Part shown: positions 47,914-56,220 of the stretch, piece after piece
Layout of the letters: every line of letters starts with the position of its first letter
Position numbering within the stretch: the stretch's first letter is position 1
NCBI RefSeq assembly: GCF_050268245.1
Contig: NZ_JBNNGK010000003.1
Location: 62,001 to 126,000 of the forward strand
Length of the DNA stretch: 64,000 nucleotides
DNA from: JBNNGK01 sp050268245
GTDB lineage: Bacteria; Pseudomonadota; Gammaproteobacteria; Enterobacterales; Enterobacteriaceae
Direction: 5' to 3'
Made by a program: the position numbers and the translations under genes
Notes under the pieces: generated by a model
The model's database searches: none
The model's input: only the letters and a program-made list of their open reading frames with translations
What the model was told of the DNA's origin: nothing

Positions 47914-47922
47914 TCGTACGCT

Positions 47923-47951
47923 GCCCCTTTCGCCGGTGTGAGGGGGGCTTT
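47923..47951 (+). terminator. Terminator after agp
   Basis: GCCCC and GGGGGC can pair around a 14-base loop, followed by TTTA, ten bases after the agp stop. It overlaps the GTG at 47938, which argues against that codon as the start of the next gene. Confidence 0.5.
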
Positions 47952-47988
47952 ACACTGGTTTTATCACTCACTTCATTATGGAACGCAC

Positions 47989-48684
47989 GTGCTTGCCGCT
48001 TTTCTCATCGATACGCAATGGCTGACCTTCGGCGGTTTTTCCGGCCGAGTGATTCGTAGCCGATTTCACACCGTCCATTATCATGATGCCTTATTCAGCC
48101 AAGCTGAAATCCCGTTTCCGCCGCATTTAACCCCGTCGGTGCCGAAGCGACGGGCGGAGTATTTGGCAGGGCGAATAGTGGCGCGGCAGGCATTGGCGTC
48201 GTTAGGGCACCCAGGATTTATTGTACAACGGGGAGAGGATCGCGCGCCCATCTGGCCTACAGGGGTCGCGGGTGCATTGAGTCACAATGCGGATACGGTG
48301 CTGTGTGCGGTACAGCACACAACGCAGGCGGGGGGCGTTGGGCTGGATGTAGAAACGATAATGGCGGAGGAGCGCGCCGCGCAACTGTGGGAAGCGATTG
48401 TCACGGCCGATGAATATGTTTGGCTACAGCAGCAATCGGGCGCTTTTAATCTGTTGCTGACGCTGGCTTTTTCCGCCAAAGAAAGTTTATTTAAGGCGCT
48501 GTATCCTCAGGTACAACGCTATTTTGATTTTCTCGATGCGCGCGCCATAGCGATTGATTGGCAAGCGCAAACTTTCGAACTTGAGTTACTCAACGCGCTG
48601 ACTGCCGATTGCCCGGCCGGTCGGCGTTTTCGCGGACAGTTTCTGCGTGATGGTGACAATGTCACAACTATAATTCACTTATAG
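47989..48684 (+). CDS. 4'-phosphopantetheinyl transferase, EntD type
   Basis: 231 residues from GTG 47989 (TATGGAAC six bases before); a GTG at 47938 lies within the agp terminator and is less likely. Family motifs: RAEYLAGRIVARQAL, GVAGALSHNADTVLCAV, GGVGLDVETIM with the metal-binding D-E pair, and LAFSAKESLFKALYPQV. Such enzymes load the phosphopantetheine arm on carrier domains of siderophore or other non-ribosomal synthases. No synthase gene is in the window, so its target lies elsewhere. Confidence 0.85.
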   Translation: MLAAFLIDTQWLTFGGFSGRVIRSRFHTVHYHDALFSQAEIPFPPHLTPSVPKRRAEYLAGRIVARQALASLGHPGFIVQRGEDRAPIWPTGVAGALSHNADTVLCAVQHTTQAGGVGLDVETIMAEERAAQLWEAIVTADEYVWLQQQSGAFNLLLTLAFSAKESLFKALYPQVQRYFDFLDARAIAIDWQAQTFELELLNALTADCPAGRRFRGQFLRDGDNVTTIIHL

Positions 48685-48784
48685 TTCAGATAAATAGTGA
48701 TTATTTGCTTCCCGGAGTGAGCGCACTGGACAAGCCGGTATTTGTGGTTAAAATATTTACTGTATATATCAACAGGCTTGTTCG

Positions 48785-49432
48785 ATGACGCTCGATCTTT
48801 TTGAAGATGAACTCCCGCCACCTTGGCGTGAAGAAATCGCACCCGGTGCAGTGGTCTTGCACGGTTTTGTCCGTGAGCACGGGCGCGAACTGCTGGCCGC
48901 GGTGTACAGCGTGTTGGCACAGGTGCCGTGGCGGCATTTGACCACCCCCGGTGGCTTTACCATGTCGGTAGCGATGAGTTGGTGCGGTAACGGTTGGGGC
49001 AGTGATGGCCGAGGTTATCGCTATTCCGCCCGCGACGCAGGCAGTGGCAAACGCTGGCCGCCAATTCCTGACATATTGCTGGCACTGGCCGATGAGGCTG
49101 CCGTGCAGGCGGGTTTTGGTCACTATGTACCGGATTCTTGCCTGATAAATCGTTACGATCCCGGCAGTAAACTGTCGTTACATCAAGATAAAGATGAACG
49201 AGACTTTACCGCACCGATTGTCTCTGTTTCGTTAGGCTTACCGGCGGTGTTCCAGTTTGGCGGTATGCAGCGCAGCGATAAAACGCAGCGTATTCCATTG
49301 GTGCACGGCGATGTGGTGGTGTGGGGCGGGCCTTCACGCCTGCGCTTTCATGGCATTATGCCCGTCAAAGAGGGGTATCATTCGCTGGTGGGGCCACACC
49401 GTATCAATATCACCTTACGCAAGGCGCTTTGA
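48785..49432 (+). CDS. alkB: Alpha-ketoglutarate-dependent DNA/RNA dealkylase
   Basis: 215 residues, the AlkB length. Iron ligands are in LSLHQDKDE (HxD) and RLRFHGIMPV, and the 2-oxoglutarate-binding arginines in HRINITLRKAL. MSWCGNGWGSDGRGYRYS and SCLINRYDPGSKLSLH are typical. It removes methyl groups from 1-methyladenine and 3-methylcytosine. Its 3' end overlaps the convergent LysR gene by 18 bases. Confidence 0.95.
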   Translation: MTLDLFEDELPPPWREEIAPGAVVLHGFVREHGRELLAAVYSVLAQVPWRHLTTPGGFTMSVAMSWCGNGWGSDGRGYRYSARDAGSGKRWPPIPDILLALADEAAVQAGFGHYVPDSCLINRYDPGSKLSLHQDKDERDFTAPIVSVSLGLPAVFQFGGMQRSDKTQRIPLVHGDVVVWGGPSRLRFHGIMPVKEGYHSLVGPHRINITLRKAL

Positions 49433-50365
49433 GTGAGGGGCTTGTCCGAGACAAGTGACGAGGTAATCGATAAATACCCGCAGCCTGGCGGGCAGATGCT
49501 GGCTCGGGGCATACAGTAACCAAAGTCCGCCGTGATAATTACTGATGAAATCCCACTCAGGCAGCACTGGTACTATCTCGCCATTCTCCAACGCCTGGCG
49601 TGCGGTAAAGTACGGCAAACTGCCGATGCCGATATGCTGGCGCACGGCATCTAATCGTACGCCGGTATGGTTAGCGGCATAGCGGCCGCGTACGTTCACC
49701 GTGACCGTTTTGCCCGCCTGACGGAACTTCCAGCGTGCATCGTTTGGCGTCTCCCCTAAATAAATACAGCTATGCTGGATTAAATCCTGTGGGTGCTGCG
49801 GCACGCCGTGGCGTGATAAATAGTGCGGAGTGGCGCACAGCAGGTGATCGATGGTCATCAGTTGACGACCAATCAATCCCGGCGCGGGGCGTTCGGTAAT
49901 ACGTAGTGCTAAATCAATGTGATCGTCAATGAGATCCATATAGCGATCTTCCAGCCGAAGGCGTACGTCAACCTTGGGATAGCGCTGCAAAAAAGCGGGG
50001 ATGTGCGGGTGCAGCACCAAGTGACCGATTGCCTTGGGTACGCTGACACTGACCAATCCTTGCGGCTCGGCGTTGCCTTGCCCGCTCACCACCATCGCGG
50101 CATTGGCGGCGTCCAACATTTGGCGACAATGTTGATAAACCGCTTCACCTTGTTCGCTGAGACGTAATTTTCGCGTAGTGCGATGCAGTAAACGCACAGA
50201 CAACGCGTGTTCCAATTTACTGATATTACGGCTAATGGCTGAGGGCGACGCGCCCAGTTGACGTGCGGTGGCGGAGAAGCTGCCACTTTCCACGACCTGG
50301 ACAAAGATCGCCATTTCGGCCAAGAGTGAAGAAGCTTGATTTGTGATCACAGCGCACAAGTCCAT
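49415..50365 (-). CDS. LysR-family regulator
   Basis: 316 residues. The DNA-binding part is MAIFVQVVESGSFSATARQL then GASPSAISRNISKLEHALSV, the CrgA/AaeR subgroup pattern, followed by a standard effector domain. The start at 50365 gives 17 residues before the helix-turn-helix; the internal ATG at residue 18 is an alternative. It is divergent from the alaX gene 74 bases away, which it may regulate. Confidence 0.85.
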   Translation of the reverse strand: MDLCAVITNQASSLLAEMAIFVQVVESGSFSATARQLGASPSAISRNISKLEHALSVRLLHRTTRKLRLSEQGEAVYQHCRQMLDAANAAMVVSGQGNAEPQGLVSVSVPKAIGHLVLHPHIPAFLQRYPKVDVRLRLEDRYMDLIDDHIDLALRITERPAPGLIGRQLMTIDHLLCATPHYLSRHGVPQHPQDLIQHSCIYLGETPNDARWKFRQAGKTVTVNVRGRYAANHTGVRLDAVRQHIGIGSLPYFTARQALENGEIVPVLPEWDFISNYHGGLWLLYAPSQHLPARLRVFIDYLVTCLGQAPHSKRLA

Positions 50366-50439
50366 TCTGTTAGCAACGGATTATCAGTTCATTATGACAC
50401 GAATATAATCAGTACTTCGAGAGTAAGGAGGAATATCTG

Positions 50440-51069
50440 ATGACCGAGCGACGTTATTACGACAATGATGATCTGCAACTCAGTGCTGAGGTGGTGGCGT
50501 GTACGCCATTTGACGACGCTCTTTACGCCGTCGAGCTTAATACGACGATTTTTCATCCGCAAGGGGGCGGGCAACCGGCGGATAAGGGGAGCCTGAATGG
50601 TGTGCCGGTAATGCGAGTGCTACAACAGGATAATGCGATACAGCATATTGTCGCTGAGCCGCTGCCGCTGGGCGCCGTTAACGTCGTGATCGATCCCGCG
50701 GTGCGTGCGCTACATGCCCGCTGGCACTCTGCCGGACATATGATCGGTTATCTCGGTGAACGACAAGGATGGCAACCGGTTAAGGCGCATCACTGGCCGG
50801 GGGAAGGGCGTATTACCTTTGTTGCGGGGGCTGAAGCAAAAACCCTGGATCCAAGCGGGTTACAAACCGAGTTGATGAAGTTGATTGCCGCAGACTTACC
50901 CCGCGTGCAACACCTTGATAATGGCCTGCGTAAAGTCGGTTTTGGCGACTTACCCGCCTATGGTTGCGGCGGTACTCACGTCGGTTCGCTGGCTGAAGTG
51001 GGCCAGGTGCAAATAAATGCGGTGAAAATGAAGAAGGGCCAGTTGATCGTGCAGTATGAGGTGCTCTGA
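50440..51069 (+). CDS. Alanyl-tRNA editing protein (AlaX family)
   Basis: 209 residues. The editing-site metal ligands are in ARWHSAGHMIGYL (HxxxH) and YGCGGTHVGSL (CxxxH). HPQGGGQPADKGSL near residue 40 is the AlaX/AlaRS editing-domain signature. It hydrolyses wrongly charged Ser- or Gly-tRNA(Ala) in trans. AAGGAGG precedes the ATG. It lacks the aminoacylation domain and the long C-terminal part of AlaRS, as expected for this family. Confidence 0.9.
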   Translation: MTERRYYDNDDLQLSAEVVACTPFDDALYAVELNTTIFHPQGGGQPADKGSLNGVPVMRVLQQDNAIQHIVAEPLPLGAVNVVIDPAVRALHARWHSAGHMIGYLGERQGWQPVKAHHWPGEGRITFVAGAEAKTLDPSGLQTELMKLIAADLPRVQHLDNGLRKVGFGDLPAYGCGGTHVGSLAEVGQVQINAVKMKKGQLIVQYEVL

Positions 51070-51281
51070 AACACCCGCGTATTATCGGGTTGGTTCGGCA
51101 TTGCGCAGTAGGGTGCAGAATCGGGGTGGGGAACTGTCGCCGTTGCGGTATGGGCTAGGTGGGGTGTCTCGGTGGCATCGTAACCGCAGTTGGCATTGGG
51201 ACTCAACATCCCCTTTTTAACCGGTTCATCAGCCAAAATGATGATGAACCGGCGTAATGCTAACAGGTGGGCGTTGGTGGT

Positions 51282-52112
51282 TTATGAGGTACCGTAAATC
51301 AGCCCAAGTAACAGTAATCCCAAGGCGATACGGTAAATTACGAAGGGGAGATAGCTGGCGCGGTTGAGCCAACGCATCATCAATACCACCGCCGCCCAAG
51401 CGGCCAGAAAGGCAAAGCCACCGCCCAATATCGCGTCGGCAGTCAGGCGCGCGTCGCCACTTTGATAGAGATCATACGTCGCCATCAGGCCTGCGCCCAG
51501 AATGGTAGGTAATGATAAAAGCAGAGCGAAACGCGCAGATAATGGGCGATCGAAACCCAGTAATCGGCCTGCTGTCATGGTGATCCCCGAGCGGCTAACC
51601 CCCGGGATGATCGCCAGACATTGCATTAAGCCAACCAGGCAGGCTTGCTTCGTCGTAATTTCGGTGGGCTCACGGCGTGTGACGTTGCTTCGGTCGGCCC
51701 ACCAAAGTGCAATACCAAATAGGATGGTCATCCATGCGATAATCTCAGTTGAGCGCAGCAGGTTGGTCACCACATCTTTCGCGAGAAAGCCGATGATAAT
51801 AATCGGCAGAGTGGCGACAACGGTGATCAGAAACAGATGAAAGCGCGGTCCTTTGCGTCCCCGAAGACAATCCAAGGCACCCATCATCATTTCGCCGATA
51901 TCCCGCCGGAAATAGAGCACCACCGCGCCCAGCGAACCGACGTGCAATGCGATATCAAAAGCGAGTTGATCCGCAGCATCTTGTTCACTCAGCGGTAAGC
52001 CAATCGCTGTTGCCAAATCGCGCCCCAGAATGAGGTGGGCAGAAGAACTTACCGGTAAAAACTCAGTAATACCTTGAACAATCGCAAGAAAAAGAACGTA
52101 GTAAAGCGACAA
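51282..52112 (-). CDS. uppP: Undecaprenyl-diphosphate phosphatase
   Basis: 276 residues with eight or so membrane segments. The family motifs are VQGITEFLPVSSSAHLILG near the N-terminus (E/Q-rich motif) and IPGVSRSGITMTAGRLLGF (the PGxSRSGxT motif) in the middle. It recycles the lipid carrier for peptidoglycan synthesis and gives bacitracin tolerance. The start is a TTG with GAGGTAG before it. It resembles the common BacA/UppP subfamily. Confidence 0.93.
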   Translation of the reverse strand: MSLYYVLFLAIVQGITEFLPVSSSAHLILGRDLATAIGLPLSEQDAADQLAFDIALHVGSLGAVVLYFRRDIGEMMMGALDCLRGRKGPRFHLFLITVVATLPIIIIGFLAKDVVTNLLRSTEIIAWMTILFGIALWWADRSNVTRREPTEITTKQACLVGLMQCLAIIPGVSRSGITMTAGRLLGFDRPLSARFALLLSLPTILGAGLMATYDLYQSGDARLTADAILGGGFAFLAAWAAVVLMMRWLNRASYLPFVIYRIALGLLLLGLIYGTS

Positions 52113-52571
52113 CGTCTACCTCTGTATTCAATTTGAGCCTGCATTTGGCTCGATTTACAAGGTCTATGACTCAGCAATGGCTGCCGCTATCTGCAGTATT
52201 GACCCAGCCACACGGATACCCATCTCGGCATATGCCAGAGTGCGGGCAAGATTGGGCATGATACAGTATTTGCCTTAAGTTACTCTAATGCTGCGTTAAA
52301 CTTACCGGTAACCTTGTGCCGCTCCTGACGCCAGGGCATAGCAGCGATCATTTATCAGAGCGTATGGAGGCCTTGGGCGTGCGGCACAAAATGGTGGTAC
52401 GTGATGACATAGTTATATGAATGAAGAAACGATAAAGCCATTATTACCCCAGATTGAATCCCCCACTTTATGTTCATTTCGTCTTCATACATGACAAACC
52501 CCACATCAAAGTTAAATCATAATCGGTTAGTATTGCACCAGCTTACCCATAAAGATGACGAGGGAAATGGA
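52113..52571. other. Intergenic region leading to toxin module 2
   Basis: About 460 bases. Nothing is recognised up to about 52520. From AATCGGTTAGTATTGCA at 52521 the sequence is closely similar to 35376-35458, upstream of the first toxin module, so the two modules share a duplicated promoter/leader block of about 80 bases. Confidence 0.6.
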
Positions 52572-52649
52572 ATGGATCGTCAATACACTAATGAACTGGC
52601 ATCGAAAATTTTGGTAGGTAACGCCTTTAAGGACAAAGGAGTAGACTAA
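52572..52649 (+). pseudogene. Truncated relative of the PAAR-like gene upstream of toxin 2
   Basis: 25 codons, MDRQYTNELASKILVGNAFK followed by DKGVD. The first nine residues and the 80 bases before match the start of the broken gene at 35427 (MYRQYNNEL); the rest is deleted. The TAA overlaps the toxin ATG in TAATG, the same coupling as in copy 1, so it may survive as a leader peptide. Confidence 0.6.
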
Positions 52650-54220
52650 TGGGCGCGATGGGGTTTTATCTGCGGGTAGGCGATCAGACGACCTGCGGGG
52701 GCAAGATACTGACCGGGGATGAAACGCTAAGTTGGTATGGTGTTGCGGGGGCACGGGAAGGTGATGAAGTAACCTGTGGTCAGCATCCGGGCGTATATAA
52801 AATACTGGGTGGGACGTCCGATACCTGGGACGAGGGGCGAAGATTGGCGGGAACGTTGGAGAGTGTAAGTTCTTGTCCCTGTAGCGCAAAATTTATCCCG
52901 TCTATTCCGGATAGCTATATCAGGAATGATACGGCCGAAGAGCAGGCAGAAAAGACGCGATTGCTTGCTCTTGTCACTCAGCGAGAAAGGCAGGAGCTGC
53001 AGAAAGCTGAGGAAAAATGGCTGGCTGAAGAGCGGGAGCGAAACCGGGTATTCGCCAAATCCTGCCTGCGTGGTGAGGGTTGTAACGAGGCGGGGGAACA
53101 GCCGGAACCGCACACCAATTTTGCGGAGATGGCATTTTATCAGGCCGTACCTCCAGCCGATCCGGCATCAGATAATGACGTTCCCCAACACGCGCAAGCC
53201 GCCAAAAAGAAGAAACCTGCAGAAGCGCTCCCTAAGCCGAAAAAACGAAGCGCTCTGTATAAATGGTGGTTTGGTAATCATGAGGAAGTCGAATACCAGC
53301 GGGCAAAAGCCGCAGCTACAAGTGCTGCTAACGCCCAGACGGCCGTTGAAGGTGCCAGTGTTCTTGGGTTGGTAGGTGGCAGTGCCATTACGGCAGGAAC
53401 GTGGGCAGTTAAACTTGGTGAGATGGTAACCGGACTCGGAAGGGTCGCAGCCAGCGGCCCCGGTGCTCCCATCGCAGCAGTTGTTATGGGAATGATGCCC
53501 GGAAGACTCAATGACGGTGAGCAGGACTTTATTGACCTGATGCGTCTGGAACAGATGCATGAAGCACCAAGCCGTGTGCGTTATACATGGGAACAAGATG
53601 ATAAAGGTAATCCGGTTCCTCATGGCTGGCATACACCATCCGGTAAAGATATGGTGCGTGTGCGAAAAATGGAGTGGGACAACAACTGGAAGGCGTATAC
53701 GTTCACCACAGAGGAAGATCCACGTATCACCATCATCTGGACGCCAGACAGTTCAGGTGTCAATGCTCCTTCAAATACAGGCAACCAGAACCCGCTAAGA
53801 ATACCTAACCCAGTTATTGTTGATCCGCTGCCGAAAGATACGCGCATCGAGGCTACAACCAGCCCTGCACCGGAAGAGAAGACATTTGCGGATTATATTC
53901 TTATCCTACCATTGCCGAATATCCCGCCGATTTATGTTTATCTGAATGTGGATCATAAATACTACACTCCACCTAAGGAAACCCCCCCGCTACCTGCGTA
54001 TCCTGATGCAAAAAAAGCACAAGCTAAAACACCTGTTAAAGGTGGCGGTAAACTACGCAATCGCTGGAAAGATTCAAAAGGAAAAATCTATGAGTGGGAT
54101 TCTCAACACGGCACGGTAGAAGTTTATGATCGTTCAGGTCGCAATCATTTAGGTGAATTTAATCATATTACTGGCGAGCAAACAAAACCCGCAGACCCAA
54201 CAAGAAAGGTGGAAAAATGA
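52649..54220 (+). CDS. PAAR + pyocin-S + colicin E3-like toxin (T6SS effector), copy 2
   Basis: 523 residues. A different N-terminal PAAR domain (FYLRVGDQTTCGGKILTGDE, GAREGDEVTCGQHPGVYKIL) is joined to a body almost identical to copy 1 from RNRVFAKSCLRGEGCN onward. This contains the glycine-rich segment and the pyocin-S domain (VRYTWEQDDKGNPVPHGW). The last 80 residues are an E3-like domain of another type: GGGKLRNRWKDSKGKIYEWD, then SQHGTVEVYDRSGRNHLGEF and KPADPTRKVEK. The HDYHPAP segment of copy 1 is replaced by DHKYYTPPKETPPLPAYPD. AAAGGAG precedes the ATG. Its stop overlaps the next gene in ATGA. Confidence 0.88.
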   Translation: MGAMGFYLRVGDQTTCGGKILTGDETLSWYGVAGAREGDEVTCGQHPGVYKILGGTSDTWDEGRRLAGTLESVSSCPCSAKFIPSIPDSYIRNDTAEEQAEKTRLLALVTQRERQELQKAEEKWLAEERERNRVFAKSCLRGEGCNEAGEQPEPHTNFAEMAFYQAVPPADPASDNDVPQHAQAAKKKKPAEALPKPKKRSALYKWWFGNHEEVEYQRAKAAATSAANAQTAVEGASVLGLVGGSAITAGTWAVKLGEMVTGLGRVAASGPGAPIAAVVMGMMPGRLNDGEQDFIDLMRLEQMHEAPSRVRYTWEQDDKGNPVPHGWHTPSGKDMVRVRKMEWDNNWKAYTFTTEEDPRITIIWTPDSSGVNAPSNTGNQNPLRIPNPVIVDPLPKDTRIEATTSPAPEEKTFADYILILPLPNIPPIYVYLNVDHKYYTPPKETPPLPAYPDAKKAQAKTPVKGGGKLRNRWKDSKGKIYEWDSQHGTVEVYDRSGRNHLGEFNHITGEQTKPADPTRKVEK

Positions 54221-54471
54221 CGATAATATATACTATTGATGTATATAGAAAAGTAGATGAGGAGTTACTTTTTGAGATTGAAATACCAGAGAATCAGTTA
54301 TCGGGTGTGGCTGAAATTATGGGATGGAGCGAAGAGGATAAAATAGAATTTTCATTAGGTATTGGTGTTTATAATCTTAATGAAGATCAAGCAGTTAAAT
54401 TAGAGGACTTACTATGTAAAAAATTCTATTCCTCTGATAACACTTTCCAGATTTCAGGCGGCAGTATTTAA
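54217..54471 (+). CDS. Probable immunity protein for toxin 2 (DUF7683-like)
   Basis: 84 residues, MTIIYTIDVYRKVDEELLFE, then LSGVAEIMGWSEEDKIEF and a tail LLCKKFYSSDNTFQISGG. It is acidic and small, overlaps the toxin stop by four bases, and is unlike the ImmE3 protein of copy 1. From memory it resembles DUF7683 proteins encoded after E3-like pyocin toxins. The immunity role rests mainly on position. Confidence 0.7.
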   Translation: MTIIYTIDVYRKVDEELLFEIEIPENQLSGVAEIMGWSEEDKIEFSLGIGVYNLNEDQAVKLEDLLCKKFYSSDNTFQISGGSI

Positions 54472-54565
54472 TATATTACGAACATCTCTGGAGCAGTACG
54501 AAATATCTTGAGTGCTGCTTCATTCCTAATCATCGCCAACATCCAGCCAGGAAATAATGCGAACG

Positions 54566-54667
54566 ACGGTGTTTAATTATATCGAATGTGATTACAATCG
54601 GTGGCGCCGACACAGTGCCTGTGGCGGTCTCAGTCCCGAACAATTTGAAAACCAGAACCTCGCTTAG
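54566..54667 (+). mobile_element. IS3-family transposase OrfB, C-terminal remnant
   Basis: The frame reads TVFNYIECDYNRWRRHSACG, then GLSPEQFENQNLA and a stop. This is the characteristic end of IS3-family OrfB (IEC/FYNRxRRHSxxGxxSPxxFE). The catalytic DDE core is missing, so it is a dead scar. The bases after the stop (GTGTCCACATTACGTGGGTA) should be the element's right inverted end. Confidence 0.8.
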
Positions 54668-54700
54668 GGTCGTGTCCACATTACGTGGGTAGGATCAGTA

Positions 54701-55107
54701 TGGGAAACAGGAATATCGACTACAAATGGTCAAAATTGGAAGGTAAAAGAGTTTGATTCTGTTCAAGGAGCTTATAAAGATAAGGAAACTTTTGAAATGA
54801 TGAAGAAATATCCTATTCTAGGAACCGATTTTGATCTTGATCTCATAAATATATTTGACGAGCTGTCGGCTATTTTTTTTCGCAAGGTATAGAATCACAG
54901 ATAATGGTCTTGGATGAGGATTTATTACAATTATCATTTAAATCTGGGATTATTGTTGATGTCGGTTGGTATCCAGCGTTTGAAACGAATGGCGAATTTA
55001 TTATTAATCGAATAGCCAATGGTTGTTGGGATGCATCGGAGTCTAAATATAGTGTGGGATGGGATAAAAACAGACTAATATCGAAAATTAGAAAAGCAAT
55101 TGGGTAA
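54701..55107 (+). pseudogene. Broken immunity-like orphan gene (frameshift at T8)
   Basis: The first frame reads WETGISTTNGQNWKVKEFDS and on to INIFDELSAIFFRKV and a stop. Directly after eight T residues (54873-54880) a -1 shift joins it to SQGIESQIMVLDEDLLQLSF, continuing to YSVGWDKNRLISKIRKAIG, ending at 55107. No start codon exists for the joined protein, which merges on its left into the IS3 end. Its place after a toxin/immunity pair suggests an orphan immunity gene of a lost toxin. No family is recognised. Confidence 0.5.
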
Positions 55108-55111
55108 AATA

Positions 55112-55310
55112 ATGAATAGCACAATGTGTCTATGCCCTTGTTGTCATAAATATGAATTTTCGGAAGTCGGGAGCTATGAAATCTGCCCGGTTTGCAATTG
55201 GGAAGATAATCCTATTCAAGGGGAAGATCCAACTTATGGCTATGGGGGCTAATGTCATGAGTTTGAACGAAGCCCATAAAGCCTATGCTGAAAGACGTAA
55301 AGTCAAGTAA
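55112..55310 (+). pseudogene. CPCC-type cysteine-rich small protein, frameshifted
   Basis: From ATG 55112 the frame reads MNSTMCLCPCCHKYEFSEVG, then SYEICPVCNWEDNPIQGEDP, and stops after a G5 run (55244-55248). In another frame ANVMSLNEAHKAYAERRKVK continues to 55310. Together they give a protein of the CPCC family (CPCC...CPVCxWEDDP...SLNEA), often found as an orphan in toxin/immunity arrays. Four cysteines could bind zinc. A one-base change at the G run explains the break. Confidence 0.65.
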
Positions 55311-55327
55311 TAGTTAACGCTGTTAGG

Positions 55328-55796
55328 GTGCATACAAGATTTATCGTGCTCGGTTACATGGGGCAAGTTGATAACGGTAATCCTGTTCCTCATGACTGGC
55401 ATACGCCACCCAGTAAGGATACCGAACCCGGTAGTGGTTGATCCGCTGCCGGAAGACACCCGCATTGAGGCAACAACCAGCCCAGCGCCGGATGAGAAGA
55501 CATTTGCGGATTATATTCTTATTCTACCATTGCCGAATATCCCGCCGATTTATGTTTATCTTAGTCAGGGACGTTCTGGTATTCCTGATACAGATCATGA
55601 TTATCATCCAGCTCCGGAAACGAGTGAAATTGGTATTTCAGGTCTTAGATAAGCTAAGAAAAAAACACCAAAACAGGGTGGCGGTGGCCTTAGAGAGCGC
55701 TGGATTGATGCTAAAGGTAGGCGGATTTACGAATGGGATTCTCAGTACGGTGAACTAGAGGAATACAGGGCTAGATTGTCTGTTGAAGAGGGATAA
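55328..55796 (+). pseudogene. Dead third copy of the E3-type toxin 3' end
   Basis: Homology to copy 1 begins at about 55328, jumps from DWHTPP to the equivalent of RIPNPVVVDPLPEDTRIEAT (an internal deletion with GTAA at the junction), and goes on through DHDYHPAPETSEI. A CAG-to-TAA change makes a stop in GISGLR. Beyond it the frame continues KKKTPKQGGGGLRERWIDAK and YEWDSQYGELEEYRA, where the H of WDSQHG is Y, then ends in unrelated RLSVEEG. It has no N-terminal domains and no immunity gene of its own, so it is a silent cassette end. Confidence 0.85.
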
Positions 55797-55812
55797 CCAA
55801 TTAATATAAATG

Positions 55813-55844
55813 AAAAAAGCAGACGCCCGAAGACGTCTGCTTTC
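55813..55844 (-). terminator. Terminator of tRNA-Asn 3
   Basis: AAAGCAGACG, an 8-base loop, CGTCTGCTTT, just past the 3' end of the tRNA on the minus strand, with T-rich tails on either side. Its stem differs from those of the other three copies. Confidence 0.85.
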
Positions 55845-55851
55845 TCGAATT

Positions 55852-55927
55852 TGGCTCCTCTGACTGGACTCGAACCAGTGACATACGGATTAACAGTCCG
55901 CCGTTCTACCGACTGAACTACAGAGGA
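55852..55927 (-). tRNA. tRNA-Asn (GTT), copy 3
   Basis: 76 bases, identical to copies 1 and 4, CCA encoded. The dead toxin cassette ends about 55 bases from its 3' end. Confidence 0.98.
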
Positions 55928-55945
55928 ATCGTGTGAACGAGGCGA

Positions 55946-55974
55946 ATCATAGCGAGGTGTCAGAAGGTTGTAAA
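55946..55974 (-). promoter_or_regulatory. Promoter of tRNA-Asn 3
   Basis: On the minus strand TTTACA (55969-55974), 17 bases, TATGAT (55946-55951). The -35 box is one base off consensus, weaker than in the other copies. Confidence 0.75.
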
Positions 55975-56107
55975 GCATCAAAAAACACGAACGCGTGCGT
56001 TTGCATTAAGATTATCCAATCTGCTGAATTATTAGCTAAATAGTCTGAATTGTATCCCCATAAAATGCCTCTCACGCGTAAGGCACTGTGCATCAGGGGC
56101 GGGGCAG

Positions 56108-56124
56108 TTGCCATTTTGGTGCAA
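56108..56124. promoter_or_regulatory. Putative NtrC-binding site upstream of nac
   Basis: TTGCCATTTTGGTGCAA has one good NtrC half-site (TTGGTGCAA) and a partial inverse. It lies about 105 bases upstream of the sigma-54 promoter, close to the single distant NtrC site known for Klebsiella nac (from memory). Confidence 0.5.
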
Positions 56125-56220
56125 AGCGGCATTGGCGTTAATAATACCGAGGTATACCTTCTTTATATTTCTATTTTATTTTCCTGCGGTTACCGTGAAT
56201 GCGCCGACACACTGCCATTC

